From: Aureimonas endophytica
GTDB taxonomy: Bacteria; Pseudomonadota; Alphaproteobacteria; Rhizobiales; Rhizobiaceae
Direction of reading: 5' to 3'
Assembly: GCF_014642635.1 (NCBI RefSeq)
Contig: NZ_BMIQ01000002.1
Location: forward strand, 558,001 to 622,000
Length of the DNA stretch: 64,000 bases
Part shown: positions 27,582-36,764 of the stretch, one piece after another
Numbering within the stretch: position 1 is the first letter of the stretch
How the letters are laid out: the number at the start of each line of letters is the position of its first letter
Made by a program: the position numbers and the translations under genes
Notes under the pieces: generated by a model
The model's database searches: none
The model's input: the letters and a program-made list of their open reading frames with translations, nothing else
Told to the model about the DNA's origin: nothing

Positions 27582-29543
27582 ATGAGCGATAAAAGCGACG
27601 GCGACGACAAGAAACGCGGCGGCAAGTTCGGCCCGCGCAAGAGCGGGGGCGGGCGCCCGGGTTTCGACAAGGGCGGCGACCGGCCGCGTTCGCGGGCGCC
27701 GCGCGCCGCCGAAGGGGGCGAGACGCCCTATCGCGGCCGCGCCCAGCGCAAGGATTCCGGCGCCGAAGGCGGCGCCAAGCCCTTCCGCAGCCGTGGCCCA
27801 CGCCCGGAAGGCCAGACCGCCGACGACGGCGGCAAGCCGTTCCGGGGCCGCGCGCCCCGGACGGAAACGCGCGGGGAGGGCGGCGCCAAGCCTTTCCGCC
27901 CCAGCGCGCCGCGCGGCGACGACCGCGCCACCGAGGGCGGCGGCGAGCGCCCGCGCCGCAGCTTCGGCAAGGATGGCGAACGGCCGCGCGCCTTCGCCAA
28001 GCGCGAGGAAGGCGGCGAGGAGCGCCCGCGCCGCAGCTTCGCCAAGGATGGCGAGCGCCCGAGCGGGCCGCGCCGCGAGCGCGGGACCGGCGACGACAAG
28101 GCGACCGCCCGGCCGCGCCGCGCCGCCGAGGACGGCGAGGAGAGCGGCGGCGCGATGCGCATCGCCAAGCGCCTCGCCCGCGCCGGCATCGCCTCGCGCC
28201 GCGACGCCGAGGGCATGATCGCCGACGGACGGGTGCGGCTCAACGGCCATCTGGTCGAGACGCCGGCCGTCACCGTGACCATGGCCGACCGGATCGAGAT
28301 CGACGGCGAGCCCTTGCCGGCGGCCGAGCGCACGCGGCTCTGGCTGTTCCACAAGCCGGCCGGCATCGTCACCACCAATCGCGACCCGGAAGGCCGCCCG
28401 ACCGTCTTCGACCGCTTGCCGGACGACCTGCCGCGCGTCCTCACCGTCGGGCGTCTCGACATCAACACCGAAGGCCTCCTGCTGCTGACCAATGACGGCG
28501 GCCTGTCGCGCACGCTGGAACTGCCGGCCACCGGCTGGCTGCGGCGCTATCGCGTGCGCGCCCATGGCAAGATCGATCAGGCGCAGCTCGACGACCTGAA
28601 GCACGGCATCGCCGTCGACGGCGTGTTCTACGGCGCGATCGAGGCGACGCTCGATTCGCAGAAGGGCTCGAATGTCTGGATGACGCTCGGCCTGCGCGAG
28701 GGCAAGAATCGCGAGGTGAAGCGGGTGCTCGGCCATCTCGGGCTCGAGGTGAACCGGCTGATCCGTCTGTCCTTCGGCCCGTTCCAGCTCGGCGACCTGC
28801 CGGAAGGGGCGGTGCGCGAGATCAAGGGGCGGACGCTGCGCGACCAGCTCGGCGAGCGCCTGATCGAGGAATCGGGCGCCGACTTCGATTCGCCGATCCT
28901 GAACCCCTTCACCAACGAGGTGGTGGAGCCCGGCACCCGCCGCGCGCCGTCCGCCCCGACGAAGGCCGAGCCGGCCGACAAGCCGGCCTCCCGCCGGTTC
29001 GACGCGCCGGCGACGGACGAATGGGTGTCCTCCAAGGTGGAGGCCAAGCCGAGCCGCAAGGCCTTCGGCCAGGCCAAGCGCGAATCCGCCCTGTCGCGGC
29101 TCGACACCAAGCCGCGCCGCGAGGCGGGCGGCGCGCGCCCCTTCAAGCCGAAGCGCCCGCGCGAGGACGAGGCCGAGGCGGCGCCGGCCCGGCCGAAGCC
29201 CGGCGCCCGGCGCAATGCCAATGTCTGGATCGCGCCCGGCGGCCGGCCGCTCGGCGAGAAGAAGGCGGCCGAATTGAAGGCGCGCGAGGCCGAGCGCGCC
29301 GAGGGCGGCGACAAGCCCTTGCGCTCGCGCGGTTTCCGCGACCGGCCGGACGGCGCCCCGGCTTCGGCCGATGGCGACAAGCCGCGCCGCTCGGCGGGCT
29401 TCCGCCAGCAATCGACCGGCCGCTCCTTCGGCGAGCGCGAGGAGCGCGGCGGCAAGTCCGGCTTCAAGCCGGGCGGCACCGGCCCGAAGGGCGCGGGGGG
29501 CAAGCGGCCGGGCGGCGGCGGCCGGCCGCGGCGCGACGGTTAA
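27582..29543 (+). CDS. rluB: RsuA/RluB-family pseudouridine synthase with long disordered tails
   Basis: The 653-residue protein is about twice the family's usual core length. Residues 1–190 are Arg/Gly/Lys-rich low complexity with repeated GGAKPFR and RPRRSFxKDGERP units. An S4 RNA-binding domain starts near 192 (RIAKRLARAGIASRRDAE). The synthase domain carries the catalytic Asp in GRLDINTEGLLLL near 290. From about 430 to the end the chain is again basic and disordered. RluB-type enzymes make pseudouridine in 23S rRNA (position 2605 in E. coli). Long basic tails are common in rhizobial homologs and presumably bind rRNA. rsmD follows 3 bases later. Confidence 0.9.
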   Translation: MSDKSDGDDKKRGGKFGPRKSGGGRPGFDKGGDRPRSRAPRAAEGGETPYRGRAQRKDSGAEGGAKPFRSRGPRPEGQTADDGGKPFRGRAPRTETRGEGGAKPFRPSAPRGDDRATEGGGERPRRSFGKDGERPRAFAKREEGGEERPRRSFAKDGERPSGPRRERGTGDDKATARPRRAAEDGEESGGAMRIAKRLARAGIASRRDAEGMIADGRVRLNGHLVETPAVTVTMADRIEIDGEPLPAAERTRLWLFHKPAGIVTTNRDPEGRPTVFDRLPDDLPRVLTVGRLDINTEGLLLLTNDGGLSRTLELPATGWLRRYRVRAHGKIDQAQLDDLKHGIAVDGVFYGAIEATLDSQKGSNVWMTLGLREGKNREVKRVLGHLGLEVNRLIRLSFGPFQLGDLPEGAVREIKGRTLRDQLGERLIEESGADFDSPILNPFTNEVVEPGTRRAPSAPTKAEPADKPASRRFDAPATDEWVSSKVEAKPSRKAFGQAKRESALSRLDTKPRREAGGARPFKPKRPREDEAEAAPARPKPGARRNANVWIAPGGRPLGEKKAAELKAREAERAEGGDKPLRSRGFRDRPDGAPASADGDKPRRSAGFRQQSTGRSFGEREERGGKSGFKPGGTGPKGAGGKRPGGGGRPRRDG

Positions 29544-29546
29544 GTC

Positions 29547-30113
29547 TTGCGCATCGTCGGCGGCCGCCTGCGCGGGCGCGCGCTCTCCACGCCGAAGACG
29601 GACACGATCCGTCCGACCACGGACCGGGCGCGCGAGACCCTTTTCAACGTCATCGAGCACGCCCATGCCGGCGTGCTGGACGGCGCGCGCGTGCTCGATC
29701 TCTTTTCGGGAACGGGCGCGCTCGGCCTCGAAGCCCTGTCGCGCGGCGCGCGCTTCTGCCTCTTCGTCGAGGAAGGGGTCGAGGGCCGGGGTCTCCTGCG
29801 CGCCAATATCGAGGCCTTCGGCCTCACCGGCGCCACCAAGGTCTTTCGCCGCGACGCGGCGGCGCTGGGTCCGGTCGCGCCGCTCGAAGCCTTCGATCTC
29901 CTCTTCGCCGATCCGCCCTATGGGCGGGGCCTCGGCCACCGGGCGCTCGCCAGCGCCCGCGACGGCGGCTGGCTGAGCGAAGGGGCGCTTGCCATCGTCG
30001 AGGAGGCGGTCGGCGCTCCCTTCGAGCTGCCGGAGCGCTTCGAGCTCCTGGACGAGCGGCGGATCGGCGACACGGTCTTCCGCTTCGCACGCTTTTCCGC
30101 CGGCCCGCCCTAA
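29547..30113 (+). CDS. rsmD: 16S rRNA (guanine-966-N2)-methyltransferase
   Basis: The 188-residue SAM-dependent methyltransferase reads MRIVGGRLRGRAL at the start. It has TIRPTTDRARETLFNVI (about 20–36), the SAM-binding VLDLFSGTGALGLEALSRGA (about 48–67) and the catalytic FADPPYGRGL (about 119–128). It methylates G966 of 16S rRNA in the 30S subunit. The start is a TTG three bases after the pseudouridine synthase stop, so the two rRNA-modification genes are coupled. Confidence 0.93.
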   Translation: MRIVGGRLRGRALSTPKTDTIRPTTDRARETLFNVIEHAHAGVLDGARVLDLFSGTGALGLEALSRGARFCLFVEEGVEGRGLLRANIEAFGLTGATKVFRRDAAALGPVAPLEAFDLLFADPPYGRGLGHRALASARDGGWLSEGALAIVEEAVGAPFELPERFELLDERRIGDTVFRFARFSAGPP

Positions 30114-30161
30114 CGAAAACGTAAATTGCGCCTGTCATGGCGGCGGACTACCTCCCCGGAA

Positions 30162-30197
30162 ACGGGGCTCGGCCTAGTTTGAGCCCCGTCTTCGTTT
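30162..30197 (+). terminator. Rho-independent terminator after rsmD
   Basis: A 9-bp stem ACGGGGCTC/GAGCCCCGT (30162–30170 with 30181–30189) and a 10-base loop are followed by CTTCGTTTTC. It separates rsmD from the M16 protease genes. Confidence 0.75.
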
Positions 30198-30222
30198 TCA
30201 AGGACCGAAGGACAAGCTGCCG

Positions 30223-31644
30223 ATGATCTCGATGTCCCGCCTGGCCGGCGCGTCCCTTTTGGCCCTCGCCCTCGGCTTCGCCCTGCCGGCTCTGGCCGAG
30301 GCGCCGCAGAAGCCGGCGACGGCGGCCGAGCGCATGGCGGAAGCCGAGGCGAAGCGGCCGAAGATCGAGAGCTTCACGCTCGCGAACGGCCTCGCCGTCG
30401 TGGTCCTGCCGGATCATCGCGCGCCGATCGTGACGCAGATGGTCTGGTACAAGGCGGGCGCCGCCGACGAGGTGGCCGGCACGTCCGGCATCGCCCATTT
30501 CCTCGAACATCTGATGTTCAAGGGCACGAAGAACCACAAGGCCGGCGAGTTCTCGGCCGCCGTCTCCGAGATCGGCGGCGAGGAGAACGCCTTCACCACC
30601 TCCGACTACACGGCCTATTACCAGCAGGTGCCGGCGAGCGCCCTCGAAGAGATGATGCAGTTCGAATCCGATCGGATGGAGAATCTCATCCTGTCGGACG
30701 AGGCGGTGCTGCCCGAGCGCGACGTGATCCTCGAGGAGCGCCGCATGCGCGTCGAGAACGATCCCGCCGCCAAGCTCGGCGAGGCGATGGATGCCGCGCT
30801 CTACCAGAACAGCCATTACGGCATTCCGGTCATCGGCTGGCGGCACGAGATGGAGAAGCTGTCGCGCGAGGATGCGATCGCCTGGTACGACCGTTACTAC
30901 ACGCCGAACAACGCCACGCTGATCGTCGCCGGCGACGTGACGGCGGAGGAGGTGCGGCGCCTCGCCGAGAAGACCTTCGGCCAGGTGAAGCGCCGCGCCG
31001 AGCCCGGCGACCGCGCCGCCCGCCGCGCCACCGAGCCCGAGCCGAACGCCGCCCGCAGCGTCACCCTGAGGGACCCGCGCGTCACCCAGCCCTCGATGCA
31101 GCGGAACTATCTCGTGCCCTCGGACGTGACGGCGGCGCCGGGCGAGGCGGAGGCGCTGGACGTTCTCGCCGATATTCTCGGCGGCGGCACGACGAGTCGG
31201 CTCTACCGCTCGCTGGTGGTGGAGCAGGGCCTGTCGGCCGGCGCGGGCGCCTTCTACCAGAGCGGCCGCCTGAAGGAGGCCGAGTTCGGCGTCTACGGCT
31301 CGCCGCGCGGCGAGGCGGACCTGCCGAAGGTGGAGGCGGCGATCGACTCCGAGCTCGCCAAGCTCCTGAAGGACGGCATCACGCCGGACGAGCTGGAGCG
31401 CGCCAAGAACCATGTGCGCAAGGGCGTGATCTACGAGCGCGACAACCAGGCGGCGCTCGGCCGGCGCTACGGCGCGGCGCTTTCCATCGGCCGCACCATC
31501 GCCGATGTCGATTCCTATCCCGACCGGATCGAGAAGGTGACGGTGGAGGCGGTGAACGCCGCCGCCCGGAAATATCTGGACCGCAAGCGCTCGGTGACGG
31601 GCTATCTCCTGCCCGAAGGGCCGGCGCCCGAGACCCGTTCCTGA
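30223..31644 (+). CDS. M16 family zinc metallopeptidase, active subunit
   Basis: The 473-residue precursor starts with a Sec signal peptide (cleavage expected after PALAEA, about residue 26). The inverted zinc motif HxxEH is intact in GIAHFLEHLMFKG (about 87–99), and the downstream zinc-ligand Glu lies in the VLPERDVILEERRMRVEN region near 160–177. M16 proteases (pitrilysin, mitochondrial processing peptidase) cleave peptides. This periplasmic form pairs with the next gene, as in many alphaproteobacteria. The start follows a Shine-Dalgarno-like AAGGACAAG. Confidence 0.92.
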   Translation: MISMSRLAGASLLALALGFALPALAEAPQKPATAAERMAEAEAKRPKIESFTLANGLAVVVLPDHRAPIVTQMVWYKAGAADEVAGTSGIAHFLEHLMFKGTKNHKAGEFSAAVSEIGGEENAFTTSDYTAYYQQVPASALEEMMQFESDRMENLILSDEAVLPERDVILEERRMRVENDPAAKLGEAMDAALYQNSHYGIPVIGWRHEMEKLSREDAIAWYDRYYTPNNATLIVAGDVTAEEVRRLAEKTFGQVKRRAEPGDRAARRATEPEPNAARSVTLRDPRVTQPSMQRNYLVPSDVTAAPGEAEALDVLADILGGGTTSRLYRSLVVEQGLSAGAGAFYQSGRLKEAEFGVYGSPRGEADLPKVEAAIDSELAKLLKDGITPDELERAKNHVRKGVIYERDNQAALGRRYGAALSIGRTIADVDSYPDRIEKVTVEAVNAAARKYLDRKRSVTGYLLPEGPAPETRS

Positions 31645-31667
31645 GCCTTTCCCGTCGAAGGACCGCT

Positions 31668-33005
31668 TTGATCGTGACCGCGATGTTCCGCCCGCTTCCC
31701 CGCCTCGCCGCCGTTCTCGGCTTCTCGCTCCTTTCCGCCTTCGCGCTGCCGGGCGCGGCGGGCGCGGTGGAGATCAAGGAGATCACCAGCCCCGGCGGCA
31801 TCCGCGCCTATCTGGTGGAGGACTACACGAACCCGCTCGTCGCCGTGAACTTCGCCTTCAAGGGCGCCGGCTCCGCCGCCGATCCGGCGGGCAAGGAGGG
31901 CACGGCCAATCTTCTCACCGGCCTCCTCGACGAGGGCGCCGGCGACATCGAGAGCCGCGCCTTCCAGGACAAGGTGGACGAACTCGGCATCGGCCTCAGC
32001 TTCGATGCCTCCTACGACAATTTCACCGGCTCGTTCCGCACCATCGTCGAGAACGAGGACGAGGGCTTCGACCTCCTGCGCCTCGCGCTCAACCGGCCGC
32101 GCTTCGACCGCGAGCCGCTGGAGCGCATCCGCGGCCAGATCATGACCGGCATCCTCGCCAACGAGAACGATCCCGGCGACCTCCTGACCAAGGCCTGGCG
32201 GCGGACGACCTTCCCGGACCATCCCTATTCGCGCCCGCAGGAGGGCACGAAGGAAACGCTCGCGGCGATCGGACGCGAGGACCTGCAGCGCTTCCGCGAC
32301 AAGGGCTTCGCCCGCGACAACCTCGTCGTCGGCGTCGTCGGGGCGATCGACGCGGAGGCGCTGGGCGCCGAGCTCGACCGCGTCTTCGGCACCCTGCCGG
32401 CCAAGGCCGAACTGCCGAAGGTGGCCGACGTGACGCCGACGCTCGCCCGCCGCGAGGCGGTGGCGCTGGACGTGCCGCAGACCCTCATCCGCTTCGCCCT
32501 GCCGGGCGTGAAGCGCGACGACAAGGACTTCTTCGCCGCCTATCTCATGAACCACATCTTCGGCGGCGGCACCTTCACCTCGCGTCTCTTCCAGGAAGTG
32601 CGCGAGAAGCGGGGCCTTGCCTATAATGTCGGCTCCTTCCTCGCCTCCTACGACCATACGGCCGCGATGACCGTGTCCACGGCGACGCGCTCCGACAAGG
32701 CGCAGGATTCGATCGACATCATCAAGGCGGAGATGAAGCGCCTCGCCGCGACCGGGCCGACGTCGGAGGAACTGGCAACGGCCAAGGCCTTCGTGAAGGG
32801 CTCCTATGCCATCCGCAATCTCGATTCCTCGCTCGCCATCGCCTCGACGCTGGTCGGCATCCAGCTCGACGATCTCGGCATCGACTACATCAACCGCCGC
32901 GAGGCGCTGATCGACGCCGTGACGCTGGAGGACGTGAAGCGCGTTGCGGCCCAGCTGCTCGGCGTCGAGCCGACCGTCGTCACCGTCGGCCCGAACGGCG
33001 CCTGA
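31668..33005 (+). CDS. M16 family peptidase homolog lacking the zinc motif
   Basis: The 445-residue exported protein has the M16 fold, but the HxxEH position reads GTANLLTGLLDEGAGD, so the zinc ligands are lost. The second-domain signature REKRGLAYNVGSFLASY is present. It is therefore the non-catalytic partner of a heterodimer with the upstream active subunit, as in mitochondrial processing peptidase alpha/beta. The start is a TTG at 31668 preceded by AAGGA; GTG and ATG codons just inside are alternatives. It shares one base with the patatin gene. Confidence 0.9.
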   Translation: MIVTAMFRPLPRLAAVLGFSLLSAFALPGAAGAVEIKEITSPGGIRAYLVEDYTNPLVAVNFAFKGAGSAADPAGKEGTANLLTGLLDEGAGDIESRAFQDKVDELGIGLSFDASYDNFTGSFRTIVENEDEGFDLLRLALNRPRFDREPLERIRGQIMTGILANENDPGDLLTKAWRRTTFPDHPYSRPQEGTKETLAAIGREDLQRFRDKGFARDNLVVGVVGAIDAEALGAELDRVFGTLPAKAELPKVADVTPTLARREAVALDVPQTLIRFALPGVKRDDKDFFAAYLMNHIFGGGTFTSRLFQEVREKRGLAYNVGSFLASYDHTAAMTVSTATRSDKAQDSIDIIKAEMKRLAATGPTSEELATAKAFVKGSYAIRNLDSSLAIASTLVGIQLDDLGIDYINRREALIDAVTLEDVKRVAAQLLGVEPTVVTVGPNGA

Positions 33006-33889
33006 TGGCCGCCGAGGCCTCGATCGGCCTCGCGCTCGGCGGCGGCGGCGCGCGGGGTCTGGCGCATATCCATGTCCTCGAAGCCTTCGATGATCTCGGA
33101 CTGAAGCCGGCCGCCATCGCCGGCTCCTCCATCGGCGCCATCATCGGCGCCGGCTATGCCTTCGGCATGAGCGGCGCCGAGGTGCGCGACTACACGCTCG
33201 CCTCCTTCGCCTCGCCCCGCCATATCGGCGGCATCCTCTGGGCGAGCCGGCCGACGAGCTTCGCCGAGTTTTTGGCTGATGGCGGCTTCCGCTTCGGCCA
33301 GCTCAATGCCGAGCGGCTGCTCACGGCCCTTGTCCCTCATATGGCGACGGTGGAGTTCGCCGAACTCGTCATTCCCCTGTCGGTGACGGCGACGGATTTC
33401 TACGCCCGGCGGTGCCTCGCGATCGAGACCGGCCCGCTTGTCAGCGCGCTCGCCGCCTCGGCCGCGCTGCCCACCGTCTTCCGCCCGGTGCGGCGCGAGG
33501 GCGCCGTGCTGATCGACGGCGGCATCTATGAGCCCTTGCCCTTCGAATGGCTGCGCGACAAGGCGGCCGGGGTCGTCGCCGTCGACGTCAATGGCGGGCC
33601 GGAGGGCGATCCGCGCCGCCTGCCGAGCCCGGTCGAGGCGATGGTCGGCGCCTCGCAACTCATGCAGCAGTCGATCATCGAGACGAAGCTGCGCCTCGCG
33701 CCGCCCGATCTCCTGTTCCGCCCGCCGGTCTCGCGCTTCGGCGTCCTCGATTTCCTGAAGGCCCGCGACATCCTGGACGAAACCGTCTCCCTGCGCGAGG
33801 AGGCGAAACGCGGCCTTTCCGGTCTCCTGGAGGCGAAGGCGGGCGCCGGGCGGGCGGATCTCGCCGGTGCCATTTCCGACGCGCTCTGA
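33005..33889 (+). CDS. Patatin-like phospholipase
   Basis: The 294-residue protein has the patatin catalytic dyad: the oxyanion loop LALGGGGARGLAHIHVL (about 9–25), the nucleophile Ser in GSSIGAIIGAGYA (GxSxG, about 40–52), and the Asp in LIDGGIYEPLP (DGG, about 168–178). It would hydrolyse acyl chains from phospholipids, similar to the E. coli RssA/YlbK type. No signal peptide is seen. It starts at the TGATG junction with the preceding M16 gene and is convergent with topoisomerase IB. Confidence 0.92.
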   Translation: MAAEASIGLALGGGGARGLAHIHVLEAFDDLGLKPAAIAGSSIGAIIGAGYAFGMSGAEVRDYTLASFASPRHIGGILWASRPTSFAEFLADGGFRFGQLNAERLLTALVPHMATVEFAELVIPLSVTATDFYARRCLAIETGPLVSALAASAALPTVFRPVRREGAVLIDGGIYEPLPFEWLRDKAAGVVAVDVNGGPEGDPRRLPSPVEAMVGASQLMQQSIIETKLRLAPPDLLFRPPVSRFGVLDFLKARDILDETVSLREEAKRGLSGLLEAKAGAGRADLAGAISDAL

Positions 33890-33892
33890 CCG

Positions 33893-34927
33893 TCAGCTCG
33901 TCGCGACCTCTTCCAGGAAGCGCATCAGGCCTGTCTCCTCGCGCGTCAGGCCCTGGCGCGGCTTGCCCTTGAGCAGGCCGGGATCGAGCCGCCCCGCCTC
34001 ATAGGCGCTGACGATCTCGGGATGGACATAGGAGGCGCGCGCCACGGCCGGCGTGTTGCGCAGCCGCTCGCTGACGGCCCGCATCGCCTTGCCCACCGCC
34101 CGCTTGCGCTTGGCCTCGGTATCGGCGCCGAGCGCCGTCTCCTCGGCGAGAAGAAAGCGCAGCGCCTCGGCCGAGCCGTGGAAGGTGCGGAAATCCTTGG
34201 CCGAGATCTTCGAGGCGGCGGCGTCGCGCAGGTATTCGTTGAGGACCGGGGCCGTCAGGTGGCGCTTGCGCTTGCCGTCCTTGAAGGCGAAGAGGCGCTT
34301 CGCCCGCTGCTCGCGGAAGCGACCGAGCGAGGAGAGAAGCGGCTTGTCGCCGACCTCGATCTCGTTGACCTTCGAGGACTTGCCGAGGAAGCGCAGGGTC
34401 CCGCCGGCCTTGCCGAGCTTCAGGTCGCGCCGGGTGAGGGAGGCGACGCCGCGCCCGCCATCCTCGGCATATTTCTCGTGGCCCGGCCGCATCGCGGCCA
34501 GATCGACCAGCCGGGCGGCGGTGGCGCAGGCGCCCCGCCGGTCGACGGTCTTGCGCCGCATGTCGCGCGCGATGCGCTTGCGCAGCTTCGGCAGCGCCTT
34601 GCCGAAGCGCAGGAGGCGCTCCGTCTTCACGGCATTGCGCACATTCACCCAATGTTCGTGATAGCGATACTGGATGCGGTCCTTCTCGTCCCGGCCGATC
34701 GCCTGGATATGGCCGTTCTCCTCCAGGCAGATCCGCACGTCGCGCCAAGCCGGCGGAATGGCGAGGGCCTGGATCCGCGCCTTCAGTTCCTTGTCGATCG
34801 GGCGTTCGTCCTCGGTAAAGCAGATCGAATGGCCGCGTCCGTGTTTCCGGCGCTCGATCAGGAACTCCTCCGGATCGACGAGAAGGAGACCGAAGCGTTC
34901 GGCGTGAAAGGCGAGGCGTTTGTCCAT
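33893..34927 (-). CDS. DNA topoisomerase IB
   Basis: The 344-residue protein is a poxvirus-like type IB topoisomerase. It contains IPPAWRDVRICLEENGHIQA (about 57–76), QYRYHEHW, the catalytic-domain block GKSSKVNEIEVGDKPLL, the ISAKDFRTFHGS segment with active-site Arg/His, and the probable nucleophilic Tyr in ARASYVHPEIV near residue 305. The enzyme nicks one strand through a 3'-phosphotyrosine and relaxes supercoils. Such genes are common but not universal in rhizobia. The ATG at 34927 gives the usual family length; no clear Shine-Dalgarno is seen, and the frame is open further upstream. It is divergent from a DUF2945 gene. Confidence 0.9.
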   Translation of the reverse strand: MDKRLAFHAERFGLLLVDPEEFLIERRKHGRGHSICFTEDERPIDKELKARIQALAIPPAWRDVRICLEENGHIQAIGRDEKDRIQYRYHEHWVNVRNAVKTERLLRFGKALPKLRKRIARDMRRKTVDRRGACATAARLVDLAAMRPGHEKYAEDGGRGVASLTRRDLKLGKAGGTLRFLGKSSKVNEIEVGDKPLLSSLGRFREQRAKRLFAFKDGKRKRHLTAPVLNEYLRDAAASKISAKDFRTFHGSAEALRFLLAEETALGADTEAKRKRAVGKAMRAVSERLRNTPAVARASYVHPEIVSAYEAGRLDPGLLKGKPRQGLTREETGLMRFLEEVATS

Positions 34928-35093
34928 CGAACTCGGGGCACGGCAATGGACCATACGAACGGGCGCCGGCTGTCCGGGTTCCCGTGGCGCCTGCGGCGAA
35001 ACGCGCCACGGTCGCCGCGCCCCGGAACGGAACGCCGCCGCCCCGCCGCGCTTCCCCTGCCAGAAGCAACGGCCAGGAACAGGAGCGCCGGCG

Positions 35094-35312
35094 ATGGACA
35101 AGTTCAAGCGCGGCCAGGAAGTCGAATGGAAATGGGGGAAGAGCAAGGCGTCCGGCAAGGTGACGCAGAGCTTCACCTCCGACGTCACCCGCACGATCGA
35201 GGGCAAGGAGATCTCGCGCAAGGCGGATGCCGACCATCCCGCCTATATGATCAAGCAGGAGGACGGCGCGCGGGTCCTGAAGAAGCATTCCGAGCTTTCC
35301 GCCAAGCACTGA
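35094..35312 (+). CDS. DUF2945 (hypervirulence-associated TUDOR-domain) protein
   Basis: This 72-residue basic protein has the pattern FKRGQEVEWKWGKSKASGKV near the start, followed by HPAYMIKQEDGARVLKKHSEL. It matches the small beta-barrel DUF2945/HVA1 family. No biochemical role is established. The ATG follows AGGAGCGCCGGCG. A strong terminator closes it after 20 bases, so it is monocistronic. Confidence 0.82.
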   Translation: MDKFKRGQEVEWKWGKSKASGKVTQSFTSDVTRTIEGKEISRKADADHPAYMIKQEDGARVLKKHSELSAKH

Positions 35313-35332
35313 CGCCGTTCCCGGCGATCACG

Positions 35333-35363
35333 AGGCCGCGCTCGCCAGCGCGGCCTTTTCCTT
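35333..35363 (+). terminator. Rho-independent terminator after the DUF2945 gene
   Basis: A perfect 10-bp stem (35333–35342 with 35347–35356) and a 4-base loop run into TTTTCCTTTG. Confidence 0.9.
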
Positions 35364-35423
35364 TGCTTGCTGGCGGGCCTGGGGCACCATAGATGGGGGC
35401 GGGGCAGCGAACCGGACGGAACC

Positions 35424-36764
35424 ATGATCGACGCCAATCAAAGCCTTCTGGACAGCGCGGCCCGCCTCGTCGAGGCGGCGCGGCGGGCCGGCGCGGATGC
35501 GGCGGACGCGGCCGTCGTGCGCTCGCGCTCGCGCGGGGTCTCGGTGCGGCTCGGCAAGCCGGAAGAGGTGGAGGCGTCGGAAAGCGAGGACATGTCGCTG
35601 CGCGTCTTCGTCGGGCGGCGCAGCGCCTCCGTCTCGGCCGATGCGCGGGTGGAGATCGGCCCCCTGGTCGAACGCGCTTTGGCCATGGCCAGGGTCTCGC
35701 CGGAGGACCCCTATGCCGGCCTTGCCGACCCCGCGCTGCTGGCGCGCGGGTCGCAGGAGGCGCTCGATCTCTTCGACCCGTCCGAGCCGTCCGGCGAGGT
35801 GCTTCGCGAGGAGGCGCTGGCGCTGGAGGATGCGGCGCGCGCCGTGCCGGGCGTCACCAATTCGCACGGCGCCTCCGCCGGCTACGGCCATGCCGGACTG
35901 GTGCTCGCGACCTCGGACGGCTTTTCCGGCGCGCGGACGCGCTCCTCCTTCTACCGCCAGGTGTCGGCCGTGGCGGGCGAGGGCGTGCGGATGCAGCGCG
36001 ATTCGGATTTCGATTCCCGCCTGCATCTCGCCGATCTCGACAGCTGCGAGGCGATCGGGCGGAGCGCCGGCGAGCGCACGGTGCGGCGCCTCGAACCGCG
36101 CATGATCGCGACCGGCCGCTATCCCGTCATCTTCGACCGCCGCATCTCGCGCGGCAAGATCGGCAATCTCCTCAGCGCCATCAACGGCGCGGCCATCGCC
36201 CGCGGCACGAGCTTCCTGAAGGACCGGATGGGCGCCGCCATCCTGCCGCGCGGCATTTCGGTGATCGACCGGCCGCTCCTCGCCCGGCGGCCCGGCTCGC
36301 GCGACTTCGACGGCGAGGGCGTGCGCGGCGAGGATCTGGTGCTGGTCGAGGATGGCGTGTTGCGGAACTGGCTGCTCGACAGCGCGACGGGGCGCGAGCT
36401 CGGCCTGCCGACGAACGGCCGCGCCTCCCGCTCCTCCGGCGGCCTTTCGCCCTCGTCCACCAATGTCGAGGTGACGCCGGGTCCGATGACCCTGGAGGCG
36501 CTGCTGCGCGACACCGGCCACGGCATCTATGTCACCGACACGATCGGCCACGGCGCCAATCTCGTGACCGGCGACTATAGCTGCGGCTTTTCCGGCTTCA
36601 TGATCGAGAATGGCGAGCTCACCTTCCCGATCTCCGAAATGACCATTGCCGGGCATCTCGCCGAGATGTTCCACTCCATGGTGCTCGCCGACGATCCGGA
36701 CCTGCGCTTCACGGTGGCGGCGCCGACGATGCGCTTCGAGGCGATGACGGTGGCGGGCCGGTGA
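35424..36764 (+). CDS. pmbA: TldD/PmbA family metalloprotease subunit (TldE)
   Basis: The 446-residue protein is the PmbA/TldE subunit, which with TldD forms a periplasm-independent cytosolic protease involved in microcin maturation and CcdA degradation in E. coli. Matching blocks are EASESEDMSLRVFVGRR (about 50–66), VTNSHGASAGYG, RKIGNLLSAINGAAIARG-like RGKIGNLLSAINGAAIARG, NGRASRSSGGLSPSSTNV and DYSCGFSGFMIENGE near the C terminus. The HExxxH zinc motif belongs to TldD, not this subunit. It begins the pmbA–cysQ–DUF4170–DUF374–waaA–lpxK run and overlaps the next gene by 4 bases. Confidence 0.92.
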   Translation: MIDANQSLLDSAARLVEAARRAGADAADAAVVRSRSRGVSVRLGKPEEVEASESEDMSLRVFVGRRSASVSADARVEIGPLVERALAMARVSPEDPYAGLADPALLARGSQEALDLFDPSEPSGEVLREEALALEDAARAVPGVTNSHGASAGYGHAGLVLATSDGFSGARTRSSFYRQVSAVAGEGVRMQRDSDFDSRLHLADLDSCEAIGRSAGERTVRRLEPRMIATGRYPVIFDRRISRGKIGNLLSAINGAAIARGTSFLKDRMGAAILPRGISVIDRPLLARRPGSRDFDGEGVRGEDLVLVEDGVLRNWLLDSATGRELGLPTNGRASRSSGGLSPSSTNVEVTPGPMTLEALLRDTGHGIYVTDTIGHGANLVTGDYSCGFSGFMIENGELTFPISEMTIAGHLAEMFHSMVLADDPDLRFTVAAPTMRFEAMTVAGR

